A stretch of DNA of 64,000 bases from CAVQGM01 sp963712065 (GCA_963712065.1 CAVQGM010000002.1:496001-560000); one strand, 5' to 3'. Positions 16,837-24,729 are shown, counted from the first letter of the stretch. A program made the numbers and translations. Notes: generated by a model from the sequence alone, not told the origin.

Positions 16837-18162
16837 ATGGCGGAGCGAGGGGGCGTGACCGCCCCCACCAAGGACGACGAGCTCTCTCCGCTCACGCGCG
16901 AAGCCCTCGGCCTCGACGATCAGGGTCGCCCGCTCGCCACCCCCACCGACCGCCGTCCGCGGCCGCGCAGCCCGTGGTGGCGCTACGGGTTCCCCGCCGC
17001 CCTCGTCGCCCTGGTGCTCGCCATCCCGGTGCTGGTCTACGCCGGCAGCCGGGTCGTGCTCGGGTCCAGCGACGGCCGGCTCATCGAGACGGTCACCGAT
17101 CCGACCCAGCCCGGCTTCGAGGCCATCGTCGACCCGACACCGGTGATGCTGGTCTCGAGCGTCGACGAGGACGGCGTGCTCGACGGCCTCACCCTGCTCA
17201 CCCTCACCGCCGAAGGCGTGGGCGGCGTCGTGCAGATCCCGGCCGACACCGTCACCGGCGGGGTCACCCTCGCCTACGCCCACGCCCTCGGCGGCGCCGA
17301 GCAGGCGCGGGGGGCGACCGAGGGCATCGTGGGGCTCGGCATCCCCGACGTCGAGGAGGTCACGCCGGCCGAGTGGACCACGCTGGTGGCCCCGGTCGCG
17401 CCGCTCACCGTCAACAACCCCGACCCGGTGAGCGAGCTGAACGAGTTCGGCGTGTCGACCGTCGTGTTCCCCCGGGGGTCGATCACGCTCACGGCCGACG
17501 ACGTGCCCGACTACCTGTCGATGCGGTCACCGGGGGAGAGCGACCTGGCGCTGATGATCCGCCGGCAGGCGTTCTGGGAGGCGTGGCTCGACGCCGTCGC
17601 CGCCAAGGGCGGCCAGCCCGGCGTCGTGCCCGGCGAGACCGAGTCGGGCCTCGGACGGTTCGTCCCCCAGCTCGCCGCCGACACGGTGAACCACGACACG
17701 CTGCCGGTCGAGTCGATCGAGGCCGCCGGCGGCGACACCGTCTTCGAGCCCGTCCGTGCCGGCGTCGAGGCGCTCGTCGAATCGCTGGTCCCGTTCCCGG
17801 CCGGACCCGAGGGCTACCGGCTGCGCACCGAGGTGCTCGACGGCACCGGCGAGCTCGACGCCGGGCTCGGCGTGGCCGTGCTGGTCGGCACGGCCGGTGC
17901 CCAGGTGCAGAAGGTCGGCAACGCCAGCGAGTTCGGGGTCGAGACCACGCGGATCGTGTACTTCGACGAGTCCCAGCGGGCGCGGGTCGAGGCCCTGCGC
18001 GAGGCGCTCGGTGTGGGGGAGCTGGTCAGGAGCGACGCCATCAACGCGGCCCTCGACGTGAGCGTGGTGGTGGGTGCCGACTTCCTCGTCGCCCGGCCCG
18101 ACGTCGTGGCGCCGCCCCTGTCGCTGTCGTCGCCGACCACGAGCGGAGCGACCGCTGACTGA
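16837..18162 (+). CDS. LytR C-terminal domain membrane protein (LCP-like)
   Basis: About 441 residues from ATG 16837 (16819 and GTG 16855 are alternatives). One transmembrane helix (YGFPAALVALVLAIPVLVYAG) lies near residues 48-68. An LCP-like extracellular region follows, with only a loose PADTV core and no obvious arginines of active LytR-CpsA-Psr ligases. A C-terminal LytR_C domain (VAVLVGTAGAQVQKVGNAS...TTRIVYFD) completes it. LCP enzymes attach polymers to peptidoglycan, but the core here looks degenerate, so a binding or regulatory cell-wall role is possible. It sits between nadD and rsfS, its usual place in actinobacteria. Confidence 0.75.
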   Translation: MAERGGVTAPTKDDELSPLTREALGLDDQGRPLATPTDRRPRPRSPWWRYGFPAALVALVLAIPVLVYAGSRVVLGSSDGRLIETVTDPTQPGFEAIVDPTPVMLVSSVDEDGVLDGLTLLTLTAEGVGGVVQIPADTVTGGVTLAYAHALGGAEQARGATEGIVGLGIPDVEEVTPAEWTTLVAPVAPLTVNNPDPVSELNEFGVSTVVFPRGSITLTADDVPDYLSMRSPGESDLALMIRRQAFWEAWLDAVAAKGGQPGVVPGETESGLGRFVPQLAADTVNHDTLPVESIEAAGGDTVFEPVRAGVEALVESLVPFPAGPEGYRLRTEVLDGTGELDAGLGVAVLVGTAGAQVQKVGNASEFGVETTRIVYFDESQRARVEALREALGVGELVRSDAINAALDVSVVVGADFLVARPDVVAPPLSLSSPTTSGATAD

Positions 18163-18193
18163 GCCGGCTACTGAACGGGCTGGGCCGGGCGAC

Positions 18194-18541
18194 GTGCTCG
18201 AGTGGGTGCGCCTCGCCGCCCGGGTGGCGGCCACCAAGACCGACGACGAGACCGTGGTGCTCGACGTGGGGGACGTGCTCGCCATCACCAACTGGTTCGT
18301 GATCACGAGCGGCCGCAACCCACGCCAGGTCAAGACCCTGGTGGACGAGATCGAGCAGCAGGTGGCCGAGGCCGGCGGCCCCCGGCCGCTGCGGGTGGAG
18401 GGCCTCGACGCCCGCCAGTGGGTGCTCATGGACTACGGGGACTTCGTGGTCCACGTGTTCCTCGACGAGACCCGGCGGTACTACGAGCTCGAGCGGCTCT
18501 GGGCCGACGTGCCCCGGGTGGACTGGGCCGACGGGGCCTGA
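18194..18541 (+). CDS. rsfS: Ribosomal silencing factor RsfS
   Basis: 115 residues from GTG 18194, with the family blocks VVLDVGDVLAITNWFVITSGRNPRQVKTLVD (split around the ITNWFVI core), RVEGLDARQWVLMDYGDFVVHVF and YYELERLW. RsfS binds ribosomal protein L14 and blocks subunit joining under nutrient limitation. The start is uncertain: the frame is open upstream, and a CTG at 18155 overlapping the LytR_C stop could extend it by 13 residues. It is the last gene of the nadD cluster, before a hairpin at 18566-18591. Confidence 0.9.
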   Translation: MLEWVRLAARVAATKTDDETVVLDVGDVLAITNWFVITSGRNPRQVKTLVDEIEQQVAEAGGPRPLRVEGLDARQWVLMDYGDFVVHVFLDETRRYYELERLWADVPRVDWADGA

Positions 18542-18565
18542 ACGGGCGGAGCGGGCCGGACGCGA

Positions 18566-18591
18566 CGGTGCGGCCCCGAAGGGCCGCACCG
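18566..18591 (+). terminator. Hairpin after rsfS
   Basis: An 11-bp perfect stem (CGGTGCGGCCC and its complement) with a CGAA loop lies 25 bp past the rsfS stop. There is no clear T run. The GTCCGAGCCA element begins just after it, so it could instead be part of a structured leader. Confidence 0.5.
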
Positions 18592-18598
18592 CGGTCTT

Positions 18599-18623
18599 CG
18601 TCCGAGCCAATGAACGGAGACCG
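18599..18623 (+). promoter_or_regulatory. GTCCGAGCCA leader element, copy a
   Basis: CGTCCGAGCCAA at 18599-18610 is followed by ACGGAGAC. The same core recurs at 19794, 19992, 22841 (plus) and 22578 (minus), twice directly before ribosome binding sites of surface-protein genes. Here it is 215 nt before the coiled-coil gene, just after a GC-rich hairpin. Confidence 0.45.
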
Positions 18624-18672
18624 GATCAAGGTACCGACCGTCCCCCACGCCACAAGGCCCGGGGGCGGCTGT

Positions 18673-18686
18673 TCACAAGGTTGTGA
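18673..18686. promoter_or_regulatory. Palindrome upstream of the coiled-coil gene
   Basis: TCACAAGGTTGTGA is two 6-bp arms around GG, 139 bp before the coiled-coil start. It is a possible binding site for a dimeric regulator. No regulator is assigned. Confidence 0.35.
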
Positions 18687-18824
18687 CGTTCGTCCACATC
18701 TCGTTCACGAAGGTGCGATCATGGTCCGTGACCGCAGATCGGCAGGACGGATGACGACGTTCTGTGGTAAGACGGACACTCTACGACGGGGTCCGAACGC
18801 CCCGGCAACCAAGGAGGGGGCGGC

Positions 18825-19658
18825 GTGACCGAGCCCACGCAACCTGACAGCACCGACGGCGGGGCCGACGAGTTCGCCCGCCTGGGCGGCGAGGTCGCCA
18901 ACGTGCTGCGCACCGCGCAGACGGCGGCCGACGCGCTGCGGGACCAGGCCAAGCTGGAGGCCGATGGCATCCGCACCGAGGCGACCGAGGAGGCCGAGCG
19001 GGTCCGCACGGAGGCCAACGAGGAGGCCGAGCGGGTCCGCACCGAGGCCAACGAGGAGGCCGAGCGGGTCCGCACCGAGGCCACCGAGGAGGTGACCCGC
19101 GGTCGGGCGGAGGCCGATCAGGAGATCGCCGCCCTGCGGAGCACTGCCGAGGTCGAGCTCCAGGCCGCCACCACCGCCCGTGAGGAGGCCGAGGCCGAGG
19201 CGGAACGCATCGTCGCCGAGGCGACGGCGCGCGCCGACCGGGTCGGGGCGTCGCTGCGGGCCCGCGAGGCCGAGGCCCGCAAGCACGTGGACCTGGCCAT
19301 GGCGAAGCTGCACGAGGTCCGCTCCGAGCTGAGCCTGCTCACCGGCACCGACGGCGAGATCGACCTCGACGCCGCCCCCGCTGCGGGGGCCGAGGAGCTC
19401 GCCGATGCCGAGACCGTCGAGACCGCCGAGGCCGAGGTCTCGACCGCTGCCGGGGCCGAGGACGACACCGAGGTCCCGTCGCCGGAGGGCGCCGAGGCGG
19501 ACAAGGAGCCGGTGGCACCGGTGAAGGACCCGGCCGAGGCCCGGAAGGCGGGTCCCGATCCCGTCAACGGTGCGGTGAAGGTCGGGGTGGCCAAGGCGGT
19601 CAACGAGTTCTTCGCCAAGAAGAGCGACGATCAGAAGCCGGAGTCGGGCCAGTCCTGA
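18825..19658 (+). CDS. Alanine/glutamate-rich coiled-coil protein with hendecad repeats
   Basis: A 277-residue protein with a GTG start 8 nt after AAGGAGG. Residues 46-89 are four 11-residue repeats of the type AERVRTEANEE, and helical charged sequence continues to about residue 165. The rest is a low-complexity Ala/Glu/Pro region ending in a basic patch (KVGVAKAVNEFFAKKSDDQK). The 11-residue period suits a nearly straight coiled coil, as in DivIVA or Wag31-like proteins, but the DivIVA N-terminal lipid-binding motif is not seen. A role in polar growth or envelope scaffolding is a guess. No signal peptide. Confidence 0.7.
   Translation: MTEPTQPDSTDGGADEFARLGGEVANVLRTAQTAADALRDQAKLEADGIRTEATEEAERVRTEANEEAERVRTEANEEAERVRTEATEEVTRGRAEADQEIAALRSTAEVELQAATTAREEAEAEAERIVAEATARADRVGASLRAREAEARKHVDLAMAKLHEVRSELSLLTGTDGEIDLDAAPAAGAEELADAETVETAEAEVSTAAGAEDDTEVPSPEGAEADKEPVAPVKDPAEARKAGPDPVNGAVKVGVAKAVNEFFAKKSDDQKPESGQS
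18960..19091 (+). repeat. 33-bp tandem repeat encoding 11-residue coiled-coil units
   Basis: Four consecutive 33-bp units inside the coiled-coil gene. The central two are nearly identical in DNA, which suggests recent unit duplication. Each encodes AERVRTEANEE or a close variant. Confidence 0.8.
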
Positions 19659-19675
19659 ATGACGCAGCGTGACGA

Positions 19676-19704
19676 TTGACACCCTGGGCCGATTGGCCTA
19701 GAAC
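19676..19704 (+). promoter_or_regulatory. Consensus-like sigma-70 promoter
   Basis: TTGACA (19676-19681), a 17-bp spacer and TAGAAC (19699-19704), 18 bp after the coiled-coil stop. It is the best -35/-10 pair I found in the window. It drives a stretch with no plausible ORF that ends in a strong terminator at 19827-19867. Confidence 0.6.
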
Positions 19705-19710
19705 GCTGTC

Positions 19711-19867
19711 CAAGCGATCACGCACCGCGGTTTCGTTCGCACCACGATCGAGACCTCGCTTCCCAGAGTCGTTCCGCTGCTGTCGGGGGACGTCGTCCGA
19801 GCCAACGGGGGAGGCCGGGTCGAAGACGTGAGGAGGGGCACGGTTTCCGTGCCCCTCCTCACGTTTT
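19711..19867 (+). ncRNA. Candidate small RNA or orphan leader transcript
   Basis: About 155 nt bounded by a TTGACA-N17-TAGAAC promoter and a 17-bp stem with TTTT. I see no start codon with an SD and no coding pattern. The RNA contains one GTCCGAGCCA element (19795-19804) followed by GGGGGAGG. It is not recognisable to me as 6S, SRP, tmRNA, RNase P or a known riboswitch. It could be a trans-acting RNA carrying the same element that precedes the surface-protein genes, or an attenuated leader. Confidence 0.45.
19827..19867 (+). terminator. Intrinsic terminator
   Basis: A perfect 17-bp stem (19827-19843 with 19847-19863), TTT loop and TTTT tail. It is the strongest intrinsic terminator I found in the window and ends the candidate small RNA on the plus strand. 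Confidence 0.85.
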
Positions 19868-19946
19868 GCCCCGCTCTCGACCGTCCGGGAGCGCCAGGGG
19901 GCGACGTGATCGCCGCAGAGGGCTCCAGGTGGCCGCAGGAGAGCCG

Positions 19947-19980
19947 AAAAATGCCATCGGCCCCCATCCGGGGGCCGATG
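19947..19980 (-). terminator. Intrinsic terminator of the LPRTG protein gene
   Basis: CATCGGCCCC arms (19955-19980) read on the minus strand are followed by GCATTTTT (T run at 19947-19951). It lies 54 bp past the stop of the minus-strand surface protein gene. Together with 19827-19867 it insulates two convergent transcripts. Confidence 0.7.
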
Positions 19981-20033
19981 AACTGGGAGTTCGTCCGAGC
20001 CATGGAGAACAACCTCCACTGGTATCGGCTCGC

Positions 20034-20783
20034 TCAGGCGGGACTTGAGGCTTTTCTTCCGCGGATCGTCCGGGTGAGGAGCCACCCGGCCAGGATCAGG
20101 GCCACGCCGACGGCGGTGAGGGCCGCCCAACCACCACCGGTGCGGGGAAGCGGGCCCGGGCTCCCTCCGCCGGGCTCCTGGGTGCGGCCGGCGACCTCGC
20201 CGCCTCCCTCATCGCCCCCTGGGGCCGTCGTCCCGGTGGTGTCGGGGGTCGTGGTGTCGGGGGTCGTGGTGTCGGTGGTCGGGGGCGGCTCGTCCTCGCG
20301 GAACACCTGCACCTGGATCGTCTGCTCGAGCTGAGCGGTCGGGTCGGCCTCGACCGGGCCCTCGTCGGGCGCGATGAACGGCGTGTCGGGTGGGTCGGGG
20401 AGGGTGGACTGGGTGATCGGACCCAGTGGCTCCGGCTCTGGTAGGCCGAGTCGCCGCCGATCCTCCTCCCGTGCGCAGATGGTGCCGGGGATGTACTCGC
20501 GCGAGCAGTCCGCGGCCTCCTCGGCGGCCGCCCTGCTGCCATCTCCCCGCAAGCGGGGGCTGACGATGGCGTCGTCGGTGCCGACGAGCGAATCGAGCTG
20601 CTCGACGGTCCTGCCCACCTCGTCGTTCCTCGAGCTCACGCCAAGCGCGACGATCACACCGGCGGCGAGCAGCCACACGAGCCCCAGGAGCATGCCGGTC
20701 GCTCGGGTCCGCCGGCGCGCCGAAGGGGGAGCCACATAGGACTCCCCCTCCGGGCGCTCGCCGTCAGTGGTTCCCGCGTGCAC
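20034..20783 (-). CDS. LPXTG-anchored surface protein (LPRTG)
   Basis: A 249-residue protein with a GTG start. A transmembrane or signal-anchor helix (MLLGLVWLLAAGVIVALGV) lies near residues 31-49. A Pro/Thr/Asp-rich extracellular stalk with TPDTTTPDTT repeats follows. The C-terminus is LPRTGGGW, a hydrophobic helix and the basic tail RTIRGRK, i.e. a class sortase sorting signal. It should be cleaved between T and G and attached to the cell wall by a sortase that is not in this window. No enzymatic domain is recognised. The next LPXTG gene lies 36 bp upstream on the same strand. Confidence 0.8.
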   Translation of the reverse strand: MHAGTTDGERPEGESYVAPPSARRRTRATGMLLGLVWLLAAGVIVALGVSSRNDEVGRTVEQLDSLVGTDDAIVSPRLRGDGSRAAAEEAADCSREYIPGTICAREEDRRRLGLPEPEPLGPITQSTLPDPPDTPFIAPDEGPVEADPTAQLEQTIQVQVFREDEPPPTTDTTTPDTTTPDTTGTTAPGGDEGGGEVAGRTQEPGGGSPGPLPRTGGGWAALTAVGVALILAGWLLTRTIRGRKASSPA

Positions 20784-20819
20784 GGTGCCTCGTGGACTCC
20801 CTTGGTTCCTGTCGGTCGA

Positions 20820-22550
20820 TCAGGTCCGGGTGCGGGCCGTCTTCGGGGGCCGGGAGACCGACATGGCGATGTAGCCGAGGTCGACCAGGGCCAGGCCGAG
20901 GAGGATCAGGATGAACATGTCCCGGCTACCGGTCTTCGGGAGGGTGCCTCCACCGCCGCCGCCGCCGCCGCTGCCGCCGGTCTGGCTGGTCCCGCCCACC
21001 TGGGCGCCGGCGGTGGTCGACGTGGTGCCGCCACCGGCCGGAGCCGTCGTGGTGGTCCCGATCGGGATGTCGGCCTTGCCGATGACCTCGGAGGACACGA
21101 AGGCCGCCACCGGGGCGACCGGGCTGCAGCTGAACGTGACCTTGAGCGGACCGATGTTGACCGACACGTCGGCACCGTAGAACTGGAGCTCGACGACGTC
21201 CTGCACCGGGATCCAGTTCAGGTCTGGTGGGTTGAGGGTGACCATCGCCGGCACCGCGACACCCCCCGGGGCGTCGACGGTCACGCTGATCGGCAGGCCG
21301 TTGGCTGCCTGGACCGAGGGATCCGCGGTGTTCGTGCCGAACACCGCGGCGTTGACGGTGCCGCTCACGACCTGACCGTCGCCGAGCAACCCGAGGTTGA
21401 TGCCGGTCTGGAACACCGAGGCCGGGATGGTGATGTCCCACTCCTGATCCGAGAGCACCAGCGGGTCGCCGGCACGCACCTGCGTGGGCACGGTGCCGGT
21501 GATGTCGAAGGTGAGCTGGCTCAGATCCGGCGTGACGCTGTTGCGGCACTCCGCCGTGTAGCTGGCCGAGCCCGTCTTGGGCGTCGAGTCGACGTCGGGT
21601 GCCGTCGTCGTGGTCACCGGTTGGGTGGTGGTCGTGGAGCTCGATGACGATGAGCTGGTCGACGATGAGCTGGTCGACGATGAGCTGGTCGACGATGAGC
21701 TGGTCGACGATGAGCTGGTCGACGATGAGCTGCTCGACGATGAGCTGCTCGACGATGAGCTGCTCGACGATGAGCTGCTCGACGATGAGCTGCTCGAGCT
21801 CGACGACGTGGTCGGCGCGTTCACGGTGATCGTCTCGAACGGCGTCGCCGTGGTCGGGGTGAACGTCGGGCCCGAGGTGCCGCCGGGCGGGTCGATGATG
21901 GTGTTGCCCGGGGAGCAGTCGAAGTTGGCCTTGATGAGCCCGCCGGCGACCTGGGCCGAGGCGAAGATGCTGCCGGCAGCGACCACCGCGGTACCGCCGG
22001 GGCCGGCGCCGGGGATGCTCGGCAGCGTGCCCGGCGCGGCCTGGGCGAAGGCGATGTTGCCGCCGGTCGCCGTCACCGTGTAGTCGGGCAACGGTTGGTT
22101 GACCGCCAACGGGGTCGCCGACTCGTCACCCGTGCCGGGGATGCCGTTCGGGTCGGTGATCGTGGTCGTGGCGGTGATGGAGAAGTTGTTCACCTGCGTC
22201 GCCGGCGTGGCGTTGGTCGCCGACCGCGCCACGTACACCGTCGTCGGAATGCTGTTCGCCCCGACGCTCAACAACCCGAGGTTGTACCCGGCGATGAGGA
22301 GCGTGGCGGGGATGTTCACCTGGACGTTGCCGCCGGCCAGCGTGACCGTCCCTCCCGTCGTGGCCGGATCGGGGGTCGCTTCCCCTGCGAGCGTCCACGC
22401 GAGATCGCTGTAGGTGCTCGTCGCGTTGCTCTTGCACGCGTTGGTCGTGGTCTGGCTACCGGCCTGGCTCGGCACCGGGCTGAGCGCGATGACGGCAGCG
22501 CTCAGGACGGTCAGGGCCAGGAAGGCAAGGTGCACGCGGCGCGCCCTCAT
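20820..22550 (-). CDS. LPXTG-anchored surface protein with poly-Ser/Thr linker
   Basis: 576 residues from ATG 22550 (MRARRVHLAFLALTVLSAAV), with GGAGA upstream and a signal peptide ending near SQA-GSQ. Domain 1 (residues about 35-230) has NACKSNATSTYSDLAWTLAG and IPATLLIAGYNLGLL and is shared with the divergent gene at 22866. A pure Ser/Thr linker of about 60 residues follows, then a second related domain (ECRNSVTPDLSQLTFDITG, IPASVFQTGINLGLL). A Gly-rich stretch and LPKTGSRD plus hydrophobic segment and basic tail form the sorting signal. Each domain has paired cysteines. Likely a cell-wall adhesin or S-layer-like protein; function unknown. Confidence 0.82.
   Translation of the reverse strand: MRARRVHLAFLALTVLSAAVIALSPVPSQAGSQTTTNACKSNATSTYSDLAWTLAGEATPDPATTGGTVTLAGGNVQVNIPATLLIAGYNLGLLSVGANSIPTTVYVARSATNATPATQVNNFSITATTTITDPNGIPGTGDESATPLAVNQPLPDYTVTATGGNIAFAQAAPGTLPSIPGAGPGGTAVVAAGSIFASAQVAGGLIKANFDCSPGNTIIDPPGGTSGPTFTPTTATPFETITVNAPTTSSSSSSSSSSSSSSSSSSSSSSSSSSSSSTSSSSTSSSSTSSSSTSSSSTSSSSSSSTTTTQPVTTTTAPDVDSTPKTGSASYTAECRNSVTPDLSQLTFDITGTVPTQVRAGDPLVLSDQEWDITIPASVFQTGINLGLLGDGQVVSGTVNAAVFGTNTADPSVQAANGLPISVTVDAPGGVAVPAMVTLNPPDLNWIPVQDVVELQFYGADVSVNIGPLKVTFSCSPVAPVAAFVSSEVIGKADIPIGTTTTAPAGGGTTSTTAGAQVGGTSQTGGSGGGGGGGGTLPKTGSRDMFILILLGLALVDLGYIAMSVSRPPKTARTRT
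21646..21795. repeat. Ten-copy 15-bp tandem repeat (Ser/Thr linker)
   Basis: Five units GACGATGAGCTGGTC followed by five units GACGATGAGCTGCTC, with no mismatches within each block. In the minus-strand gene they encode SSSST and SSSSS. Perfect short tandem arrays of this kind are prone to slipped-strand length change, so linker length is probably variable between strains. Confidence 0.92.
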
Positions 22551-22865
22551 GGGTGGTCTCCTCGGTTGTGGCTCGGACTCCCGGTGTGAGATGGACGTCA
22601 TACGCCGGGTTGCGTGCACCTTACGCCTCAGCGTCGCCATGGGAAAGGGGTTCGTTCACTGTCCGTGAGATTCACTGGTTGACAGGAGACGACTACGGCG
22701 AGTAATCAAGTGGCGGGGGTCACGTCGCTGAAGTGGCGCACCACGCCGTGGTGCTCGACTCAGGGAGGTGCGGAGAAGCGGCCCGACCCCTGGTGACGGC
22801 ACGGGAGCGGTCTGCTCCGGGTCACGCCGCACCCACCTGTTGTCCGAGCCAAACGGAGACACTTC
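22551..22865. promoter_or_regulatory. Divergent control region between two surface-protein paralogues
   Basis: 315 bp without a gene. GTCCGAGCCA lies on the minus strand at 22569-22578, then the SD and ATG 22550. On the plus strand it is at 22842-22851, then the SD (ACGGAGAC) and ATG 22866. TTCACT is directly repeated near 22655 and 22671. The mirror-image arrangement implies coordinated control of both genes, probably at the RNA level because the elements abut the ribosome binding sites. Confidence 0.5.
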
Positions 22866-24587
22866 ATGCAACCCAAATCCCGACGGCGCGTAGGCGTCGT
22901 GGCTGCCACAGCTCTGCTGGGCAGCCTCCTCTACTTCCTGCTGCCGTTCACACCGGCATCGGCGGGAACCCAGACCAACACCAACGCGTGCTTCAGCAAC
23001 GCCACGGCGACGTACAGCGACCTTCCGTGGACGCTCGCCGGCACCTCGTCGCCGAACCCGGCGACCCTCGGCGGCGGCAACGTCACCGTGTCGGGCAGCA
23101 GCGTCCAGGTGGCCATCCCGGCCACGCTGCTCATCGCCGGCTACAACCTCGGGCTGCTGACCCCCGGGGCGAACAACATCCCGACGGCGGTGTACATCTC
23201 GCGCGCCGCCACCAACGCCACGGGCGTCGCCCCGGCGACCGGCTCCGGTCCGGCCGTGCAGGTCGACAACTTCAGCACCGTGGCTGTCACGACCATCACC
23301 GACCCGGACGGCATCCCCGGCACCGGTGACGAGTCGGCGACGCCGCTCGACGTCAACCAGCCGCTGCCCAACATGGTGGTGACGCCGACCGGTGGCACCA
23401 TCTCGTGGTCCCAGGGCCCGAACGGGTCGATCGGCACCCTGCCCCCGGGCGTGGGTGGCACCGGGCCCACCATCGTGAACGGCTCGATCTTCGCCTCGGC
23501 TTCGGTGGCCGGTGGCCTGATCCGTGCCAACTTCGACTGCCGGGTCGGCACCACCAACATCGATCCGCCGGGTGGCACCTCCGGCCCGACCTTCACCCCG
23601 GCGACGCCGATCCCGTTCGAGTCGACCACGGTCACGGCCCCGCCGACGGCCCCGGTCTGCACGGACGAGTCGGTCAGCGTCGGCGCCGGCCAGTCGGCCA
23701 CCATCGACCTGACCAACAACTGCACCGACGTCAACGGCAACATCGACCCGACGACCTTCGCGGTCTCGGCGCTGACGCCCGCGTCGCCGGCAGGTGGTGA
23801 CCTGACGCCGACGGCCACGCCTGGTGTCTACAGCTACACCGCGCCAGGTACTGACCCGGGTCCGGTCACGTTCACCTTCACGGTCGCCGACACCGGCGGC
23901 CTGGTGAGCAACACCGCCACCACGACCATCTCGGTCCTCGCCAACCAGTGCGACGCCACCACGGCAGCGTGCTCGCTGACCGAGATCGTGGTCCAGCCGG
24001 TCATCGGCACCACCATGACCATGGACAAAGCGCCGGGCTTCGTCGTGATGACGCCCGTCGTCCTGAACGGCGCCGCCCAGGTGTCGTCCGGTGCCATCCA
24101 GCCGGTCGTCGTCACCAACGCCCGCGGCACCGCGGCGGGCTGGTCGGTCACTGGCTACGTCACCGATCTCGGCGCACCGGGTGCGCCGACGTTCAGCCCG
24201 CTCCCGGGCGTGACGATCGCCGCCTGCTCGGCCGAGGGCAGCTTCGGCGCCCTGTCGGCGCCCAACCGGCTGTGCATCCCCGGTGACAACATGGGCTGGG
24301 CCCCGAGCGCCCAGGTCACCCATGACGCCATCTTCGGTGATGTCGCATCGGTCAACGCCGGCCCGGCCGACGCCGCCGACGCGGCCAGCTGGCTCGCCCA
24401 GCTCATCGCTGCCAACGGCTCCCGGGTCGACGGCATCGGTGGCCTCCAGGAGGCGAACCTGCTCTGCTCGGCGAACACCAACACGAGTGGCGGCACGTTC
24501 CAGTGCGACGCTTCTCTGTTCCTCGGCGTTCCTGCCTCGGCAGGCGCAGGTGACTACACCGGTGGTCTGGTCCTCACCCTGACGTGA
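22866..24587 (+). CDS. Secreted WxL-like surface protein
   Basis: A 573-residue protein with a signal peptide ending near ASA-GTQ. The N-terminal domain (NACFSNATATYSDLPWTLAG, IPATLLIAGYNLGLL, IDPPGGTSGPTFTP) is paralogous to the divergent LPXTG protein. A cadherin/Ig-like middle region (SYTAPGTDPGPVTFTFTVAD) follows. The C-terminal about 180 residues resemble a WxL domain: VVVTNARGTAAGWSVTGYVTD and the final GDYTGGLVLTLT, with the W-x-L motifs degenerate. It lacks an LPXTG signal. WxL domains bind peptidoglycan non-covalently, and a DUF916/WxLIP-like partner is encoded downstream. A terminator hairpin follows. Confidence 0.7.
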   Translation: MQPKSRRRVGVVAATALLGSLLYFLLPFTPASAGTQTNTNACFSNATATYSDLPWTLAGTSSPNPATLGGGNVTVSGSSVQVAIPATLLIAGYNLGLLTPGANNIPTAVYISRAATNATGVAPATGSGPAVQVDNFSTVAVTTITDPDGIPGTGDESATPLDVNQPLPNMVVTPTGGTISWSQGPNGSIGTLPPGVGGTGPTIVNGSIFASASVAGGLIRANFDCRVGTTNIDPPGGTSGPTFTPATPIPFESTTVTAPPTAPVCTDESVSVGAGQSATIDLTNNCTDVNGNIDPTTFAVSALTPASPAGGDLTPTATPGVYSYTAPGTDPGPVTFTFTVADTGGLVSNTATTTISVLANQCDATTAACSLTEIVVQPVIGTTMTMDKAPGFVVMTPVVLNGAAQVSSGAIQPVVVTNARGTAAGWSVTGYVTDLGAPGAPTFSPLPGVTIAACSAEGSFGALSAPNRLCIPGDNMGWAPSAQVTHDAIFGDVASVNAGPADAADAASWLAQLIAANGSRVDGIGGLQEANLLCSANTNTSGGTFQCDASLFLGVPASAGAGDYTGGLVLTLT

Positions 24588-24613
24588 GCCCCGGCCAACG
24601 GTGAACCCGGACG

Positions 24614-24645
24614 AGGGGTGGGGGCGGCGACGCCCCCACCCCTTT
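24614..24645 (+). terminator. Intrinsic terminator after the WxL-like gene
   Basis: A 12-bp GC-rich stem (24614-24625 with 24632-24643), 6-nt loop and TTT tail, 26 bp past the stop. It separates the WxL-like gene from the DUF916 operon. Confidence 0.75.
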
Positions 24646-24729
24646 CCGGAGGCGCCGAGCAGGCGGACGCGCTCGGTGCCACAATGAACGGCGGAACATC
24701 GACATGAGGCCCAGGGGAACGACGACACC

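Noticed and set aside
18599..18620. Known riboswitch (c-di-GMP-I, c-di-AMP/ydaO, cobalamin) for the GTCCGAGCCA element
   Set aside because: Core conserved sequences of those classes are not present around any of the copies. Only a weak resemblance to the end of actinobacterial ydaO leaders was seen.
21646..21795. Possible CRISPR array
   Set aside because: The units are contiguous 15-mers without spacers and lie inside a gene. No cas genes are nearby; the Cas2-like fold in the PaaX regulator is unrelated to CRISPR.
21577..22083. Plus-strand frame with DDELV repeats across the tandem array
   Set aside because: It is the reverse reading of the Ser/Thr linker array. It has no SD, and the minus frame encodes a complete surface protein.
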